From assembly GCF_026212465.1 (NCBI RefSeq), contig NC_080059.1:23525768-23589767 (forward strand): a stretch of DNA of 64,000 bases, in the 5' to 3' direction. The notes beneath the pieces were generated by a model. That model searched no databases, was not told where the DNA came from, and saw only the letters and a program-made list of their open reading frames with translations. Shown here piece by piece: positions 44,598-60,354 of this stretch. The position numbers were made by a program, and so were the translations under genes. Position 1 is the first letter of the stretch; every line of letters begins with the position of its first letter. The stretch comes from Amaranthus tricolor. Its lineage: Eukaryota; Streptophyta; Magnoliopsida; Caryophyllales; Amaranthaceae.

Positions 44598-44732
44598 AAC
44601 GATGAAGAATGAACAAGGATCAATGATCAATGAAGAATGAACAAGGATCAATGATCAATGACGAATGAACGATGAAGAATGAACAAGGATCAATGATCAA
44701 TGAAGAATGAACAAGGATCAATGGTCAATGAC

Positions 44733-47700
44733 GAATGAACGATGAAGAATGAACAAGGATAAATGATCAATGAAGAATGAACGATGAAGAATGAATAAGG
44801 ATCAATGATCAATGACGAATGAACGATGAAGAATGAACAAGGATCAATGATCAATGAAGAATGAAAGATGAAGAATGAACAAGGAGTAATGGTCAATGAC
44901 GAATGAACGATGAAGAATGAACAAGGATCAATGATCAATGACGAATGAACGATGAAGAATGAACAAGGATCAATGATCAATGAAGAATGAACGATGAAGA
45001 ATGAACAAGGATCAATGATCAATGAAGAATGAACAAGGATCAATGATCAATGACGAATGAACGATGAAGAATGAACAAGGGTCAATGATCAATGAAGAAT
45101 GAACGATGAAGAATGAACAAGGATCAATGATCAATGAAGAATGAACAAGGATCAATGATCAATGACGAATGAACGATGAAGAATGAACAAGGATCAATGA
45201 TCAATGAAGAATGAACAAGGATCAATGGTCAATGACGAATGAACGATGAAGAATGAACAAGGATCAATGATCAATGACAAATGAACGATGAAGAATGAAC
45301 AAGGAGTAATGGTCAATGACGAATGAACGATGAAGAATGAACAAGGATCAATGATCAATGACGAATGAACGATGAAGAATGAACAAGGATCAAAGATCAA
45401 TGAAGAATGAACGATGAAGAATGAACAAGGATCAATGATCAATGAAGAATGAACAAGGATCAATGATCAATGACGAATGAACGATGAAGAATGAACAAGG
45501 ATCAATGATCAATGAAGAATGAACAAGGATCAATGGTCAATGACGAATGAACGATGAAGAATGAACAAGGATCAATGATCAATGAAGAATGAACGATGAA
45601 GAATGAACAAGGATTAATGGTCAATGATGAATGAACGATGAAGAATGAACAAGGATCAATGATCAATTACGAATGAACGATGAAGAATGAACAAGGATCA
45701 ATGATCAATGACGAATGAACGATGAAGAATGAACAAGGATCAATGATCAATGAAGAATGAACAAGGATCAATGATCAAAGAAGAATGAACGATGAAGAAT
45801 GAACAAGGTTCAATGATCAATGAAGAATGAACGATAAAGAATGAACAAGGATTAATGGTCAATGACGAATGAACGATGAAGAATGAACAAGGATCAATGA
45901 TCAATGAAGAATGAACGATGAAGAATGAACAAGGATTAATGGTCAATGACGAATGAACGATGAAGAATGAACAAGGATCAATGATCAATGAAGAATGAAC
46001 AAGGATCAATGATCAAAGAAGAATGAACGATGAAGAATGAACAAGGTTCAATGATCAATGAAGAATGAACGATAAAGAATGAACAAGGATTAATGGTCAA
46101 TGACGAATGAACGATGAAAAATGAACAAGGATCAATGATCAATGAAGAATGAACGATGAAGAATGAACAAGGATTAATGGTCAATGATGAATGAACGATG
46201 AAGAATGAACAAGGATCAATGATCAATTACGAATGAACGATGAAGAATGAACAAGGATCAATGATCAATGACGAATGAACGATGAAGAATGAACAAGGAT
46301 CAATGATCAATGAAGAATGAACAAGGATCAATGATCAAAGAAGAATGAACGATGAAGAATGAACAAGGTTCAATGATCAATGAAGAATGAACGATAAAGA
46401 ATGAACAAGGATTAATGGTCAATGACGAATGAACGATGAAGAATGAACAAGGATCAATGATCAATGAAGAATGAACGATGAAGAATGAACAAGGATAAAT
46501 GATCAATGAAGAATGAACGATGAAGAATGAATAAGGATCAATGATCAATGACGAATGAACGATGAAGAATGAACAAGGATCAATGATCAATGAAGAATGA
46601 AAGATGAAGAATGAACAAGGAGTAATGGTCAATGACGAATGAACGATGAAGAATGAACAAGGATCAATGATCAATGACGAATGAACGATGAAGAATGAAC
46701 AAGGATCAATGATCAATGAAGAATGAACGATGAAGAATGAACAAGGATCAATGATCAATGAAGAATGAACAAGGATCAATGATCAATGACGAATGAACGA
46801 TGAAGAATGAACAAGGGTCAATGATCAATGAAGAATGAACGATGAAGAATGAACAAGGATCAATGATCAATGAAGAATGAACAAGGATCAATGATCAATG
46901 ACGAATGAACGATGAAGAATGAACAAGGATCAATGATCAATGAAGAATGAACAAGGATCAATGGTCAATGACGAATGAACGATGAAGAATGAACAAGGAT
47001 CAATGATCAATGACAAATGAACGATGAAGAATGAACAAGGAGTAATGGTCAATGACGAATGAACGATGAAGAATGAACAAGGATCAATGATCAATGACGA
47101 ATGAACGATGAAGAATGAACAAGGATCAAAGATCAATGAAGAATGAACGATGAAGAATGAACAAGGATCAATGATCAATGAAGAATGAACAAGGATCAAT
47201 GATCAATGACGAATGAACGATGAAGAATGAACAAGGATCAATGATCAATGAAGAATGAACAAGGATCAATGGTCAATGACGAATGAACGATGAAGAATGA
47301 ACAAGGATCAATGATCAATGAAGAATGAACGATGAAGAATGAACAAGGATTAATGGTCAATGATGAATGAACGATGAAGAATGAACAAGGATCAATGATC
47401 AATTACGAATGAACGATGAAGAATGAACAAGGATCAATGATCAATGACGAATGAACGATGAAGAATGAACAAGGATCAATGATCAATGAAGAATGAACAA
47501 GGATCAATGATCAAAGAAGAATGAACGATGAAGAATGAACAAGGTTCAATGATCAATGAAGAATGAACGATAAAGAATGAACAAGGATTAATGGTCAATG
47601 ACGAATGAACGATGAAGAATGAACAAGGATCAATGATCAATGAAGAATGAACGATGAAGAATGAACAAGGATTAATGGTCAATGACGAATGAACGATGAA

Positions 47701-48204
47701 GAATGAACAAGGATCAATGATCAATGAAGAATGAACAAGGATCAATGATCAAAGAAGAATGAACGATGAAGAATGAACAAGGTTCAATGATCAATGAAGA
47801 ATGAACGATAAAGAATGAACAAGGATTAATGGTCAATGACGAATGAACGATGAAAAATGAACAAGGATCAATGATCAATGAAGAATGAACGATGAAGAAT
47901 GAACAAGGATTAATGGTCAATGATGAATGAACGATGAAGAATGAACAAGGATCAATGATCAATTACGAATGAACGATGAAGAATGAACAAGGATCAATGA
48001 TCAATGACGAATGAACGATGAAGAATGAACAAGGATCAATGATCAATGAAGAATGAACAAGGATCAATGATCAAAGAAGAATGAACGATGAAGAATGAAC
48101 AAGGTTCAATGATCAATGAAGAATGAACGATAAAGAATGAACAAGGATTAATGGTCAATGACGAATGAACGATGAAGAATGAACAAGGATCAATGATCAA
48201 TGAA
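44733..48204 (+). repeat. Tandem segmental duplication, offset 1736 bp
   Basis: About 44733-46468 is followed directly by a copy at 46469-48204. Shared landmarks include GATCAAAGATCAATG near 45391 and 47127 and GATGAAAAATGAACAAGG near 46116 and 47852. I saw no difference between the copies on reading the landmark stretches; a full alignment was not possible. Confidence 0.85.
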
Positions 48205-50465
48205 GAATGAACGATGAAGAATGAACAAGGATTAATGGTCAATGACGAATGAACGATGAAGAATGAACAAGGATCAATGATCAATGAAGAATGAACGATG
48301 AAGAATGAACAAGGATCAATGATAAATGAAAACTGAACGATGAAGAATGAATAAGGATCAATGATCAATGACGAATGAACGATGAAGAATGAACAAGGAT
48401 CAATGATCAATGAAGAATGAACGATGAAGAATGAACAAGGAGTAATGGTCAATGATGAATGAACGATGAAGAATGAACAAGGATCAATGATCAATGACGA
48501 ATGAACGATGAAGAATGAACAAGGATCAATGATCAATGAAGAATGAACGATGAAGAATGAACAAGGATCAATGATCAATGAAGAATGAACGATGAAGAAT
48601 GAACAAGGAACAATGATCAATGAAGAATGATCGATGAAGAATGAACAAGGATTAATGGTCAATGAAGAATGAACGATGAAGAATGAACAAGGATCAATGG
48701 TCAATGAAGAATGAACGATGAAGAATGAACAAGGATCAATGATCAATGAAGAATGAACAAGGATCAATGATCAAAGAAGAATGAACGATGAAGAATGAAC
48801 AAGGATCAATGATCAATGAAGAATGAACGATGAAGAATGAACAAGGAGTAATTGTCAATGACGAATGAACGATGAAGGATGAACAAGGATCAATGATCAA
48901 TGACGAATGAACGATGAAGAATGAACAAGGATCAATGATCAATGAAGAATGAACAAGGATCAATGATCAATGACGAATGAACGATGAAGAATGAACAAGG
49001 AGTAATGGTCAATGACGAATGAACGATGAAGAATGAACAAGGATCAATGATCAATGACGAATGAACGATGAAGAATGAACAAGGATGAATGATCAATGAA
49101 CAATGAACAAGGATCAATGATCAATGACGAATGAACGATGAAGAATGAACAAGGTTCAATGATCAATGAAGAATGAACGATAAAGAATGAACAAGGATTA
49201 ATGGTCAATGACGAATGAACGATGAAAAATGAACAAGGATCAATGATCAATGAAGAATGAACGATGAAGAATGAACAAGGATTAATGGTCAATGATGAAT
49301 GAACGATGAAGAATGAACAAGGATCAATGATCAATTACGAATGAACGATGAAGAATGAACAAGGATCAATGATCAATGACGAATGAACGATGAAGAATGA
49401 ACAAGGATCAATGATCAATGAAGAATGAACAAGGATCAATGATCAAAGAAGAATGAACGATGAAGAATGAACAAGGTTCAATGATCAATGAAGAATGAAC
49501 GATAAAGAATGAACAAGGATTAATGGTCAATGACGAATGAACGATGAAGAATGAACAAGGATCAATGATCAATGAAGAATGAACGATGAAGAATGAACAA
49601 GGATTAATGGTCAATGACGAATGAACGATGAAGAATGAACAAGGATCAATGATCAATGAAGAATGAACGATGAAGAATGAACAAGGATCAATGATAAATG
49701 AAAACTGAACGATGAAGAATGAATAAGGATCAATGATCAATGACGAATGAACGATGAAGAATGAACAAGGATCAATGATCAATGAAGAATGAACGATGAA
49801 GAATGAACAAGGAGTAATGGTCAATGATGAATGAACGATGAAGAATGAACAAGGATCAATGATCAATGACGAATGAACGATGAAGAATGAACAAGGATCA
49901 ATGATCAATGAAGAATGAACGATGAAGAATGAACAAGGAACAATGATCAATGAAGAATGATCGATGAAGAATGAACAAGGATTAATGGTCAATGAAGAAT
50001 GAACGATGAAGAATGAACAAGGATCAATGGTCAATGAAGAATGAACGATGAAGAATGAACAAGGATCAATGATCAATGAAGAATGAACAAGGATCAATGA
50101 TCAAAGAAGAATGAACGATGAAGAATGAACAAGGATCAATGATCAATGAAGAATGAACGATGAAGAATGAACAAGGAGTAATTGTCAATGACGAATGAAC
50201 GATGAAGGATGAACAAGGATCAATGATCAATGACGAATGAACGATGAAGAATGAACAAGGATCAATGATCAATGAAGAATGAACAAGGATCAATGATCAA
50301 TGACGAATGAACGATGAAGAATGAACAAGGAGTAATGGTCAATGACGAATGAACGATGAAGAATGAACAAGGATCAATGATCAATGACGAATGAACGATG
50401 AAGAATGAACAAGGATGAATGATCAATGAACAATGAACAAGGATCAATGATCAATGACGAATGAA
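47763..50465 (+). repeat. Tandem segmental duplication, offset 1372 then 1330 bp
   Basis: About 47763-49134 is followed by a copy at 49135-50465. The GAAAACTGAACG variant is found only here (about 48331 and 49703), as is GAAGGATGAAC (about 48876 and 50206). The offset falls from 1372 to 1330 after about 49900 because one 42-bp unit was lost in the right copy. Confidence 0.84.
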
Positions 50466-53400
50466 CGATGAAGAATGAACAAGGATCAATGATCAATGAC
50501 GAATGAACGATGAAGAATGAACAAGGATCAATGATCAATGAAGAATGAACAAGGATCAATGATCAAAGAAGAATGAACGATGAAGAATGAACAAGGAGTA
50601 ATGGTCAATGACGAATGAACGATGAAGAATGAACAAGGATCAATGATCAAAGACGAATGAACGATGAAGAATGAACAAGGATCAATGATCAATAAACAAT
50701 GAACAAGGATCAATGATCAATGACGAATGAACGATGAAGAATGAACAAGGATCAATGATCAATGACGAATGAACGATGAAGAATAAACAAGGATCAATGA
50801 TCAATGAAGAATGAACAAGGATCAATGATCAAAGAAGAATGAACGATGAAGAATGAACAAGGTTCAATGATCAATGAAGAATGAACGATGAAGAATGAAC
50901 AAGGATCAATGATCAATGACGAATGAACGATGAAGAATGAACAAGGATCAATGATCAATGAAGAATGAACAAGGATTAATGATCAAAGAAGAATGAACGA
51001 TGAAGAATGAACAAGGATCAATGATCAATGAAGAATGAACGATGAAGAATGAACAAGGATTAATGGTCATTGACGAATGAACGATGAAGAATGAACAAGG
51101 ATCAATGATCAATGTAGAATGAACGATGAAGAATGAACAAGGATTAATGGTCAATGACGAATGAACGATGAAGAATGAACAAGGATCAATGATCAATGAC
51201 GAATGAACGATGAAGAATGAACAAGGATCAATGATCAATGAAGAATGAACGATGAAGAATGAACAAGGATCAATGATCAATGAAGAATGAACAAGGATCA
51301 ATGATCAATGACGAATGAACGATGAAGAATGAACAAGGGTCAATGATCAATGAAGAATGAACGATGAAGAATGAACAAGGATCAATGATCAATGAAGAAT
51401 GAACAAGGATCAATGATCAATGACGAATGAACGATGAAGAATGAACAAGGATCAATGATCAATGAAGAATGAACGATGAAGAATGAACAAGGATTAATGG
51501 TCAATGATGAATGAACGATGAAGAATGAACAAGGATCAATGATCAATTACGAATGAACGATGAAGAATGAACAAGGATCAATGATCAATGACGAATGAAC
51601 GATGAAGAATGAACAAGGATCAATGATCAATGAAGAATGAACAAGGATCAATGATCAAAGAAGAATGAACGATGAAGAATGAACAAGGTTCAATGATCAA
51701 TGAAGAATGAACGATAAAGAATGAACAAGGATTAATGGTCAATGACGAATGAACGATGAAGAATGAACAAGGATCAATGATCAATGAAGAATGAACGATG
51801 AAGAATGAACAAGGATTAATGGTCAATGACGAATGAACGATGAAGAATGAACAAGGATCAATGATCAATGAAGAATGAACGATGAAGAATGAACAAGGAT
51901 CAATGATAAATGAAAAATGAACGATGAAGAATGAATAAGGATCAATGATCAATGACGAATGAACGATGAAGAATGAACAAGGATCAATGATCAATGAAGA
52001 ATGAACGATGAAGAATGAACAAGGAGTAATGGTCAATGATGAATGAACGATGAAGAATGAACAAGGATCAATGATCAATGACGAATGAACGATGAAGAAT
52101 GAACAAGGATCAATGATCAATGAAGAATGAACGATGAAGAATGAACAAGGATCAATGATCAATGAAGAATGAACGATGAAGAATGAACAAGGAACAATGA
52201 TCAATGAAGAATGATCGATGAAGAATGAACAAGGATTAATGGTCAATGAAGAATGAACGATGAAGAATGAACAAGGATCAATGGTCAATGAAGAATGAAC
52301 GATGAAGAATGAACAAGGATCAATGATCAATGAAGAATGAACAAGGATCAATGATCAAAGAAGAATGAACGATGAAGAATGAACAAGGATCAATGATCAA
52401 TGAAGAATGAACGATGAAGAATGAACAAGGAGTAATTGTCAATGACGAATGAACGATGAAGAATGAACAAGGATCAATGATCAATGACGAATGAACGATG
52501 AAGAATGAACAAGGATCATTGATCAATGAAGAATGAACAAGGATCAATGATCAATGACGAATGAACGATGAAGAATGAACAAGGAGTAATGGTCAATGAC
52601 GAATGAACGATGAAGAATGAACAAGGATCAATGATCAATGACGAATGAACGATGAAGAATGAACAAGGATGAATGATCAATGAACAATGAACAAGGATCA
52701 ATGATCAATGACGAATGAACGATGAAGAATGAACAAGGATCAATGATCAATGACGAATGAACGATGAAGAATGAACAAGGATCAATGATCAATGAAGAAT
52801 GAACAAGGATCAATGATCAAAGAAGAATGAACGATGAAGAATGAACAAGGAGTAATGGTCAATGACGAATGAACGATGAAGAATGAACAAGGATCAATGA
52901 TCAAAGACGAATGAACGATGAAGAATGAACAAGGATCAATGATCAATAAACAATGAACAAGGATCAATGATCAATGACGAATGAACGATGAAGAATGAAC
53001 AAGGATCAATGATCAATGACGAATGAACGATGAAGAATAAACAAGGATCAATGATCAATGAAGAATGAACAAGGATCAATGATCAAAGAAGAATGAACGA
53101 TGAAGAATGAACAAGGTTCAATGATCAATGAAGAATGAACGATGAAGAATGAACAAGGATCAATGATCAATGACGAATGAACGATGAAGAATGAACAAGG
53201 ATCAATGATCAATGAAGAATGAACAAGGATTAATGATCAAAGAAGAATGAACGATGAAGAATGAACAAGGATCAATGATCAATGAAGAATGAACGATGAA
53301 GAATGAACAAGGATTAATGGTCAATGACGAATGAACGATGAAGAATGAACAAGGATCAATGATCAATGTAGAATGAACGATGAAGAATGAACAAGGATTA

Positions 53401-53728
53401 ATGGTCAATGACGAATGAACGATGAAGAATGAACAAGGATCAATGATCAATGACGAATGAACGATGAAGAATGAACAAGCATCAATGATCAATGAAGAAT
53501 GAACGATGAAGAATGAACAAGGATCAATGATCAATGAAGAATGAACAAGGATCAATGATCAATGACGAATGAACGATGAAGAATGAACAAGGGTCAATGA
53601 TCAATGAAGAATGAACGATGAAGAATGAACAAGGATCAATGATCAATGAAGAATGAACAAGGATCAATGATCAATGACGAATGAACGATGAAGAATGAAC
53701 AAGGATCAATGATCAATGAAGAATGAAC
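49880..53728 (+). repeat. Segmental duplication, offset 2254 bp (49880-51474 and 52134-53728)
   Basis: The order of variants including GAATGAACAATG blocks, CAATAAACAATG, GAATAAACAAGG and GATCAATGTAGAATG is shared at a distance of 2254 bp. Private changes are GGTCATTGACG near 51066 in the left copy and GATCATTGATC (52516) and CAAGCATC (53478) in the right copy. The intervening 51475-52133 belongs to the 732-bp block described below. Confidence 0.77.
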
Positions 53729-56700
53729 AAGGATCAATGGTCAATGACGAATGAACGATGAAGAATGAACAAGGATCAATGATCAATGACAAATGAACGA
53801 TGAAGAATGAACAAGGAGTAATGGTCAATGACGAATGAACGATGAAGAATGAACAAGGATCAATGATCAATGACGAATGAACGATGAAGAATGAACAAGG
53901 ATCAATGATCAATGAAGAATGAACGATGAAGAATGAACAAGGATCAATGATCAATGAAGAATGAACAAGGATCAATGATCAAAGACGAATGAACGATGAA
54001 GAATGAACAAGGATCAATGATCAATGAAGAATGAACAAGGATCAATGGTCAATGACGAATGAACGATGAAGAATGAACAAGGATCAATGATCAATGACAA
54101 ATGAACGATGAAGAATGAACAAGGATCAACGATCAATGACGAATGAACGATGAAGAATGAACAAGGGTCAATGATCAATGAAGAATGAACAAGGATCAAT
54201 GATCAAAGAAGAATGAACGATGAAGAATGAACAAGGATCAATGATCAATGAAGAATGCACGATGAAGAATGAACAAGGAGTAATGGTCAATGACGAATGA
54301 ACGATGAAGAATGAACAAGGATCAATGATCAATGACGAATGAACGATGAAGAATGAACAAGGATCAATGATCAATGACGAATGTACGATGAAGAATGAAC
54401 AAGGATCAATGATCAATGATCAATGACGAATGAACGATGAAGAATGAAAAAGGATCAATGATCAAAGAAGAATGAACGATGAAGAATGAACAAGGATCAA
54501 TGATCAATGAAGAATGAACGATGAAGAATGAACAAGGAGTAATGGTCAATGACGAATGAACGATGAAGAATGAACAACGATCAATGATCAATGACGAATG
54601 AACGATGAAGAATGAACAAGGATCAATGATCAATGAAGAATGAACAAGGATCAATGATCAAAGAAGAATGAACGATGAAGAATGAACAAGGTTCAATGAT
54701 CAATGAAGAATGAACGATAAAGAATGAACAAGGATTAATGGTCAATGACGAATGAACGATGAAGAGTGAACAAGGATCAATGATCAATGAAGAATGAACG
54801 ATGAAGAATGAACAAGGATTAATGGTCAATGATGAATGAACGATGAAGAATGAACAAGGATCAATGATCAATTACGAATGAACGATGAAGAATGAACAAG
54901 GATCAATGATCAATGACGAATGAACGATGAAGAATGAACAAGGATCAATGATCAATGAAGAATGAACAAGGATCAATGATCAAAGAAGAATGAACGATGA
55001 AGAATGAACAAGGTTCAATGATCAATGAAGAATGAACGATAAAGAATGAACAAGGATTAATGGTCAATGACGAATGAACGATGAAGAATGAACAAGGATC
55101 AATGATCAATGAAGAATGAACGATGAAGAATGAACAAGGATTAATGGTCAATGACGAATGAACGATGAAGAATGAACAAGGATCAATGATCAATGAAGAA
55201 TGAACGATGAAGAATGAACAAGGATCAATGATAAATGAAAAATGAACGATGAAGAATGAATAAGGATCAATGATCAATGACGAATGAACGATGAAGAATG
55301 AACAAGGATCAATGATCAATGAAGAATGAACTATGAAGAATGAACAAGGAGTAATGGTCAATGATGAATGAACGATGAAGAATGAACAAGGATCAATGAT
55401 CAATGACGAATGAACGATGAAGAATGAACAAGGATCAATGATCAATGAAGAATGAACGATGAAGAATGAACAAGGATCAATGATCAATGAAGAATGAACG
55501 ATGAAGAATGAACAAGGAACAATGATCAATGAAGAATGATCGATGAAGAATGAACAAGGATTAATGGTCAATGAAGAATGAACGATGAAGAATGAACAAG
55601 GATCAATGGTCAATGAAGAATGAACGATGAAGAATGAACAAGGATCAATGATCAATGAAGAATGAACAAGGATCAATGATCAAAGAAGAATGAACGATGA
55701 AGAATGAACAAGGATCAATGATCAATGAAGAATGAACGATGAAGAATGAACAAGGATCAATGATCAATGAAGAATGAACAAGGATCAATGATCAATGACG
55801 AATGAACGATGAAGAATGAACAAGGAGTAATGGTCAATGACGAATGAACGATGAAGAATGAACAAGGATCAATGATCAAAAACGAATGAACGATGAAGAA
55901 TGAACAAGGATCAATGATCAATAAACAATGAACAAGGATCAATGATCAATGACGAATGAACGATGAAGAATGAACAAGGATCAATGATCAATGACGAATG
56001 AACGATGAAGAATGAACAAGGATCAATGATCAATGAAGAATGAACAAGGATCAATGATCAAAGAAGAATGAACGATGAAGAATGAACAAGGTTCAATGAT
56101 CAATGAAGAATGAACGATAAAGAATGAACAAGGATTAATGGTCAATGACGAATGAACGATGAAGAATGAACAAGGATCAATGATCAATGAAGAATGAACG
56201 ATGAAGAATGAACAAGGATTAATGGTCAATGACGAATGAACGATGAAGAATGAACAAGGATCAATGATCAATGAAGAATGAACGATGAAGAATGAACAAG
56301 GATCAATGATAAATGAAAAATGAACGATGAAGAATGAATAAGGATCAATGATCAATGACGAATGAACGATGAAGAATGAACAAGGATCAATGATCAATGA
56401 AGAATGAACGATGAAGAATGAACAAGGAGTAATGGTCAATGATGAATGAACGATGAAGAATGAACAAGGATCAATGATCAATGACGAATGAACGATGAAG
56501 AATGAACAAGGATCAATGATCAATGAAGAATGAACGATGAAGAATGAACAAGGATCAATGATCAATGAAGAATGAACGATGAAGAATGAACAAGGAACAA
56601 TGATCAATGAAGAATGATCGATGAAGAATGAACAAGGATTAATGGTCAATGAAGAATGAACGATGAAGAATGAACAAGGATCAATGGTCAATGAAGAATG

Positions 56701-59700
56701 AACGATGAAGAATGAACAAGGATCAATGATCAATGAAGAATGAACAAGGATCAATGATCAAAGAAGAATGAACGATGAAGAATGAACAAGGATCAATGAT
56801 CAATGAAGAATGAACGATGAAGAATGAACAAGGAGTAATTGTCAATGACGAATGAACGATGAAGAATGAACAAGGATCAATGATCAATGACGAATGAACG
56901 ATGAAGAATGAACAAGGATCATTGATCAATGAAGAATGAACAAGGATCAATGATCAATGACGAATGAACGATGAAGAATGAACAAGGAGTAATGGTCAAT
57001 GACGAATGAACGATGAAGAATGAACAAGGATCAATGATCAATGACGAATGAACGATGAAGAATGAACAAGGATGAATGATCAATGAACAATGAACAAGGA
57101 TCAATGATCAATGACGAATGAACGATGAAGAATGAACAAGGATCAATGATCAATGACGAATGAACGATGAAGAATGAACAAGGATCAATGATCAATGAAG
57201 AATGAACAAGGATCAATGATCAAAGAAGAATGAACGATGAAGAATGAACAAGGAGTAATGGTCAATGACGAATGAACGATGAAGAATGAACAAGGATCAA
57301 TGATCAAAGACGAATGAACGATGAAGAATGAACAAGGATCAATGATCAATAAACAATGAACAAGGATCAATGATCAATGACGAATGAACGATGAAGAATG
57401 AACAAGGATCAATGATCAATGACGAATGAACGATGAAGAATAAACAAGGATCAATGATCAATGAAGAATGAACAAGGATCAATGATCAAAGAAGAATGAA
57501 CGATGAAGAATGAACAAGGTTCAATGATCAATGAAGAATGAACGATGAAGAATGAACAAGGATCAATGATCAATGACGAATGAACGATGAAGAATGAACA
57601 AGGATCAATGATCAATGAAGAATGAACAAGGATTAATGATCAAAGAAGAATGAACGATGAAGAATGAACAAGGATCAATGATCAATGAAGAATGAACGAT
57701 GAAGAATGAACAAGGATTAATGGTCAATGACGAATGAACGATGAAGAATGAACAAGGATCAATGATCAATGTAGAATGAACGATGAAGAATGAACAAGGA
57801 TTAATGGTCAATGACGAATGAACGATGAAGAATGAACAAGGATCAATGATCAATGACGAATGAACGATGAAGAATGAACAAGCATCAATGATCAATGAAG
57901 AATGAACGATGAAGAATGAACAAGGATCAATGATCAATGAAGAATGAACAAGGATCAATGATCAATGACGAATGAACGATGAAGAATGAACAAGGGTCAA
58001 TGATCAATGAAGAATGAACGATGAAGAATGAACAAGGATCAATGATCAATGAAGAATGAACAAGGATCAATGATCAATGACGAATGAACGATGAAGAATG
58101 AACAAGGATCAATGATCAATGAAGAATGAACAAGGATCAATGGTCAATGACGAATGAACGATGAAGAATGAACAAGGATCAATGATCAATGACAAATGAA
58201 CGATGAAGAATGAACAAGGAGTAATGGTCAATGACGAATGAACGATGAAGAATGAACAAGGATCAATGATCAATGACGAATGAACGATGAAGAATGAACA
58301 AGGATCAATGATCAATGAAGAATGAACGATGAAGAATGAACAAGGATCAATGATCAATGAAGAATGAACAAGGATCAATGATCAAAGACGAATGAACGAT
58401 GAAGAATGAACAAGGATCAATGATCAATGAAGAATGAACAAGGATCAATGGTCAATGACGAATGAACGATGAAGAATGAACAAGGATCAATGATCAATGA
58501 CAAATGAACGATGAAGAATGAACAAGGATCAACGATCAATGACGAATGAACGATGAAGAATGAACAAGGGTCAATGATCAATGAAGAATGAACAAGGATC
58601 AATGATCAAAGAAGAATGAACGATGAAGAATGAACAAGGATCAATGATCAATGAAGAATGCACGATGAAGAATGAACAAGGAGTAATGGTCAATGACGAA
58701 TGAACGATGAAGAATGAACAAGGATCAATGATCAATGACGAATGAACGATGAAGAATGAACAAGGATCAATGATCAATGACGAATGTACGATGAAGAATG
58801 AACAAGGATCAATGATCAATGATCAATGACGAATGAACGATGAAGAATGAAAAAGGATCAATGATCAAAGAAGAATGAACGATGAAGAATGAACAAGGAT
58901 CAATGATCAATGAAGAATGAACGATGAAGAATGAACAAGGAGTAATGGTCAATGACGAATGAACGATGAAGAATGAACAACGATCAATGATCAATGACGA
59001 ATGAACGATGAAGAATGAACAAGGATCAATGATCAATGAAGAATGAACAAGGATCAATGATCAAAGAAGAATGAACGATGAAGAATGAACAAGGTTCAAT
59101 GATCAATGAAGAATGAACGATAAAGAATGAACAAGGATTAATGGTCAATGACGAATGAACGATGAAGAGTGAACAAGGATCAATGATCAATGAAGAATGA
59201 ACGATGAAGAATGAACAAGGATTAATGGTCAATGATGAATGAACGATGAAGAATGAACAAGGATCAATGATCAATTACGAATGAACGATGAAGAATGAAC
59301 AAGGATCAATGATCAATGACGAATGAACGATGAAGAATGAACAAGGATCAATGATCAATGAAGAATGAACAAGGATCAATGATCAAAGAAGAATGAACGA
59401 TGAAGAATGAACAAGGTTCAATGATCAATGAAGAATGAACGATAAAGAATGAACAAGGATTAATGGTCAATGACGAATGAACGATGAAGAATGAACAAGG
59501 ATCAATGATCAATGAAGAATGAACGATGAAGAATGAACAAGGATTAATGGTCAATGACGAATGAACGATGAAGAATGAACAAGGATCAATGATCAATGAA
59601 GAATGAACGATGAAGAATGAACAAGGATCAATGATAAATGAAAAATGAACGATGAAGAATGAATAAGGATCAATGATCAATGACGAATGAACGATGAAGA

Positions 59701-60354
59701 ATGAACAAGGATCAATGATCAATGAAGAATGAACTATGAAGAATGAACAAGGAGTAATGGTCAATGATGAATGAACGATGAAGAATGAACAAGGATCAAT
59801 GATCAATGACGAATGAACGATGAAGAATGAACAAGGATCAATGATCAATGAAGAATGAACGATGAAGAATGAACAAGGATCAATGATCAATGAAGAATGA
59901 ACGATGAAGAATGAACAAGGAACAATGATCAATGAAGAATGATCGATGAAGAATGAACAAGGATTAATGGTCAATGAAGAATGAACGATGAAGAATGAAC
60001 AAGGATCAATGGTCAATGAAGAATGAACGATGAAGAATGAACAAGGATCAATGATCAATGAAGAATGAACAAGGATCAATGATCAAAGAAGAATGAACGA
60101 TGAAGAATGAACAAGGATCAATGATCAATGAAGAATGAACGATGAAGAATGAACAAGGATCAATGATCAATGAAGAATGAACAAGGATCAATGATCAATG
60201 ACGAATGAACGATGAAGAATGAACAAGGAGTAATGGTCAATGACGAATGAACGATGAAGAATGAACAAGGATCAATGATCAAAGACGAATGAACGATGAA
60301 GAATGAACAAGGATCAATGATCAATAAACAATGAACAAGGATCAATGATCAATG
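51549..60354 (+). repeat. Largest tandem segmental duplication, offset 4403 bp
   Basis: About 51549-55951 is followed directly by a copy at 55952-60354. Many single-base private variants recur exactly 4403 bp apart: CATTGATC (52516, 56919), CAAGCATC (53478, 57881), GAATGCACG (about 54255, 58658), GAATGTACG (about 54382, 58785), GAATGAAAAAGG (about 54446, 58849), GAAGAGTG (54765, 59168) and GAACTATG (55330, 59733). One difference seen is CAAAAACG near 55877 against CAAAGACG near 60280. The offset is a multiple of 7 but not of 14. The copies look very recent. Confidence 0.92.
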
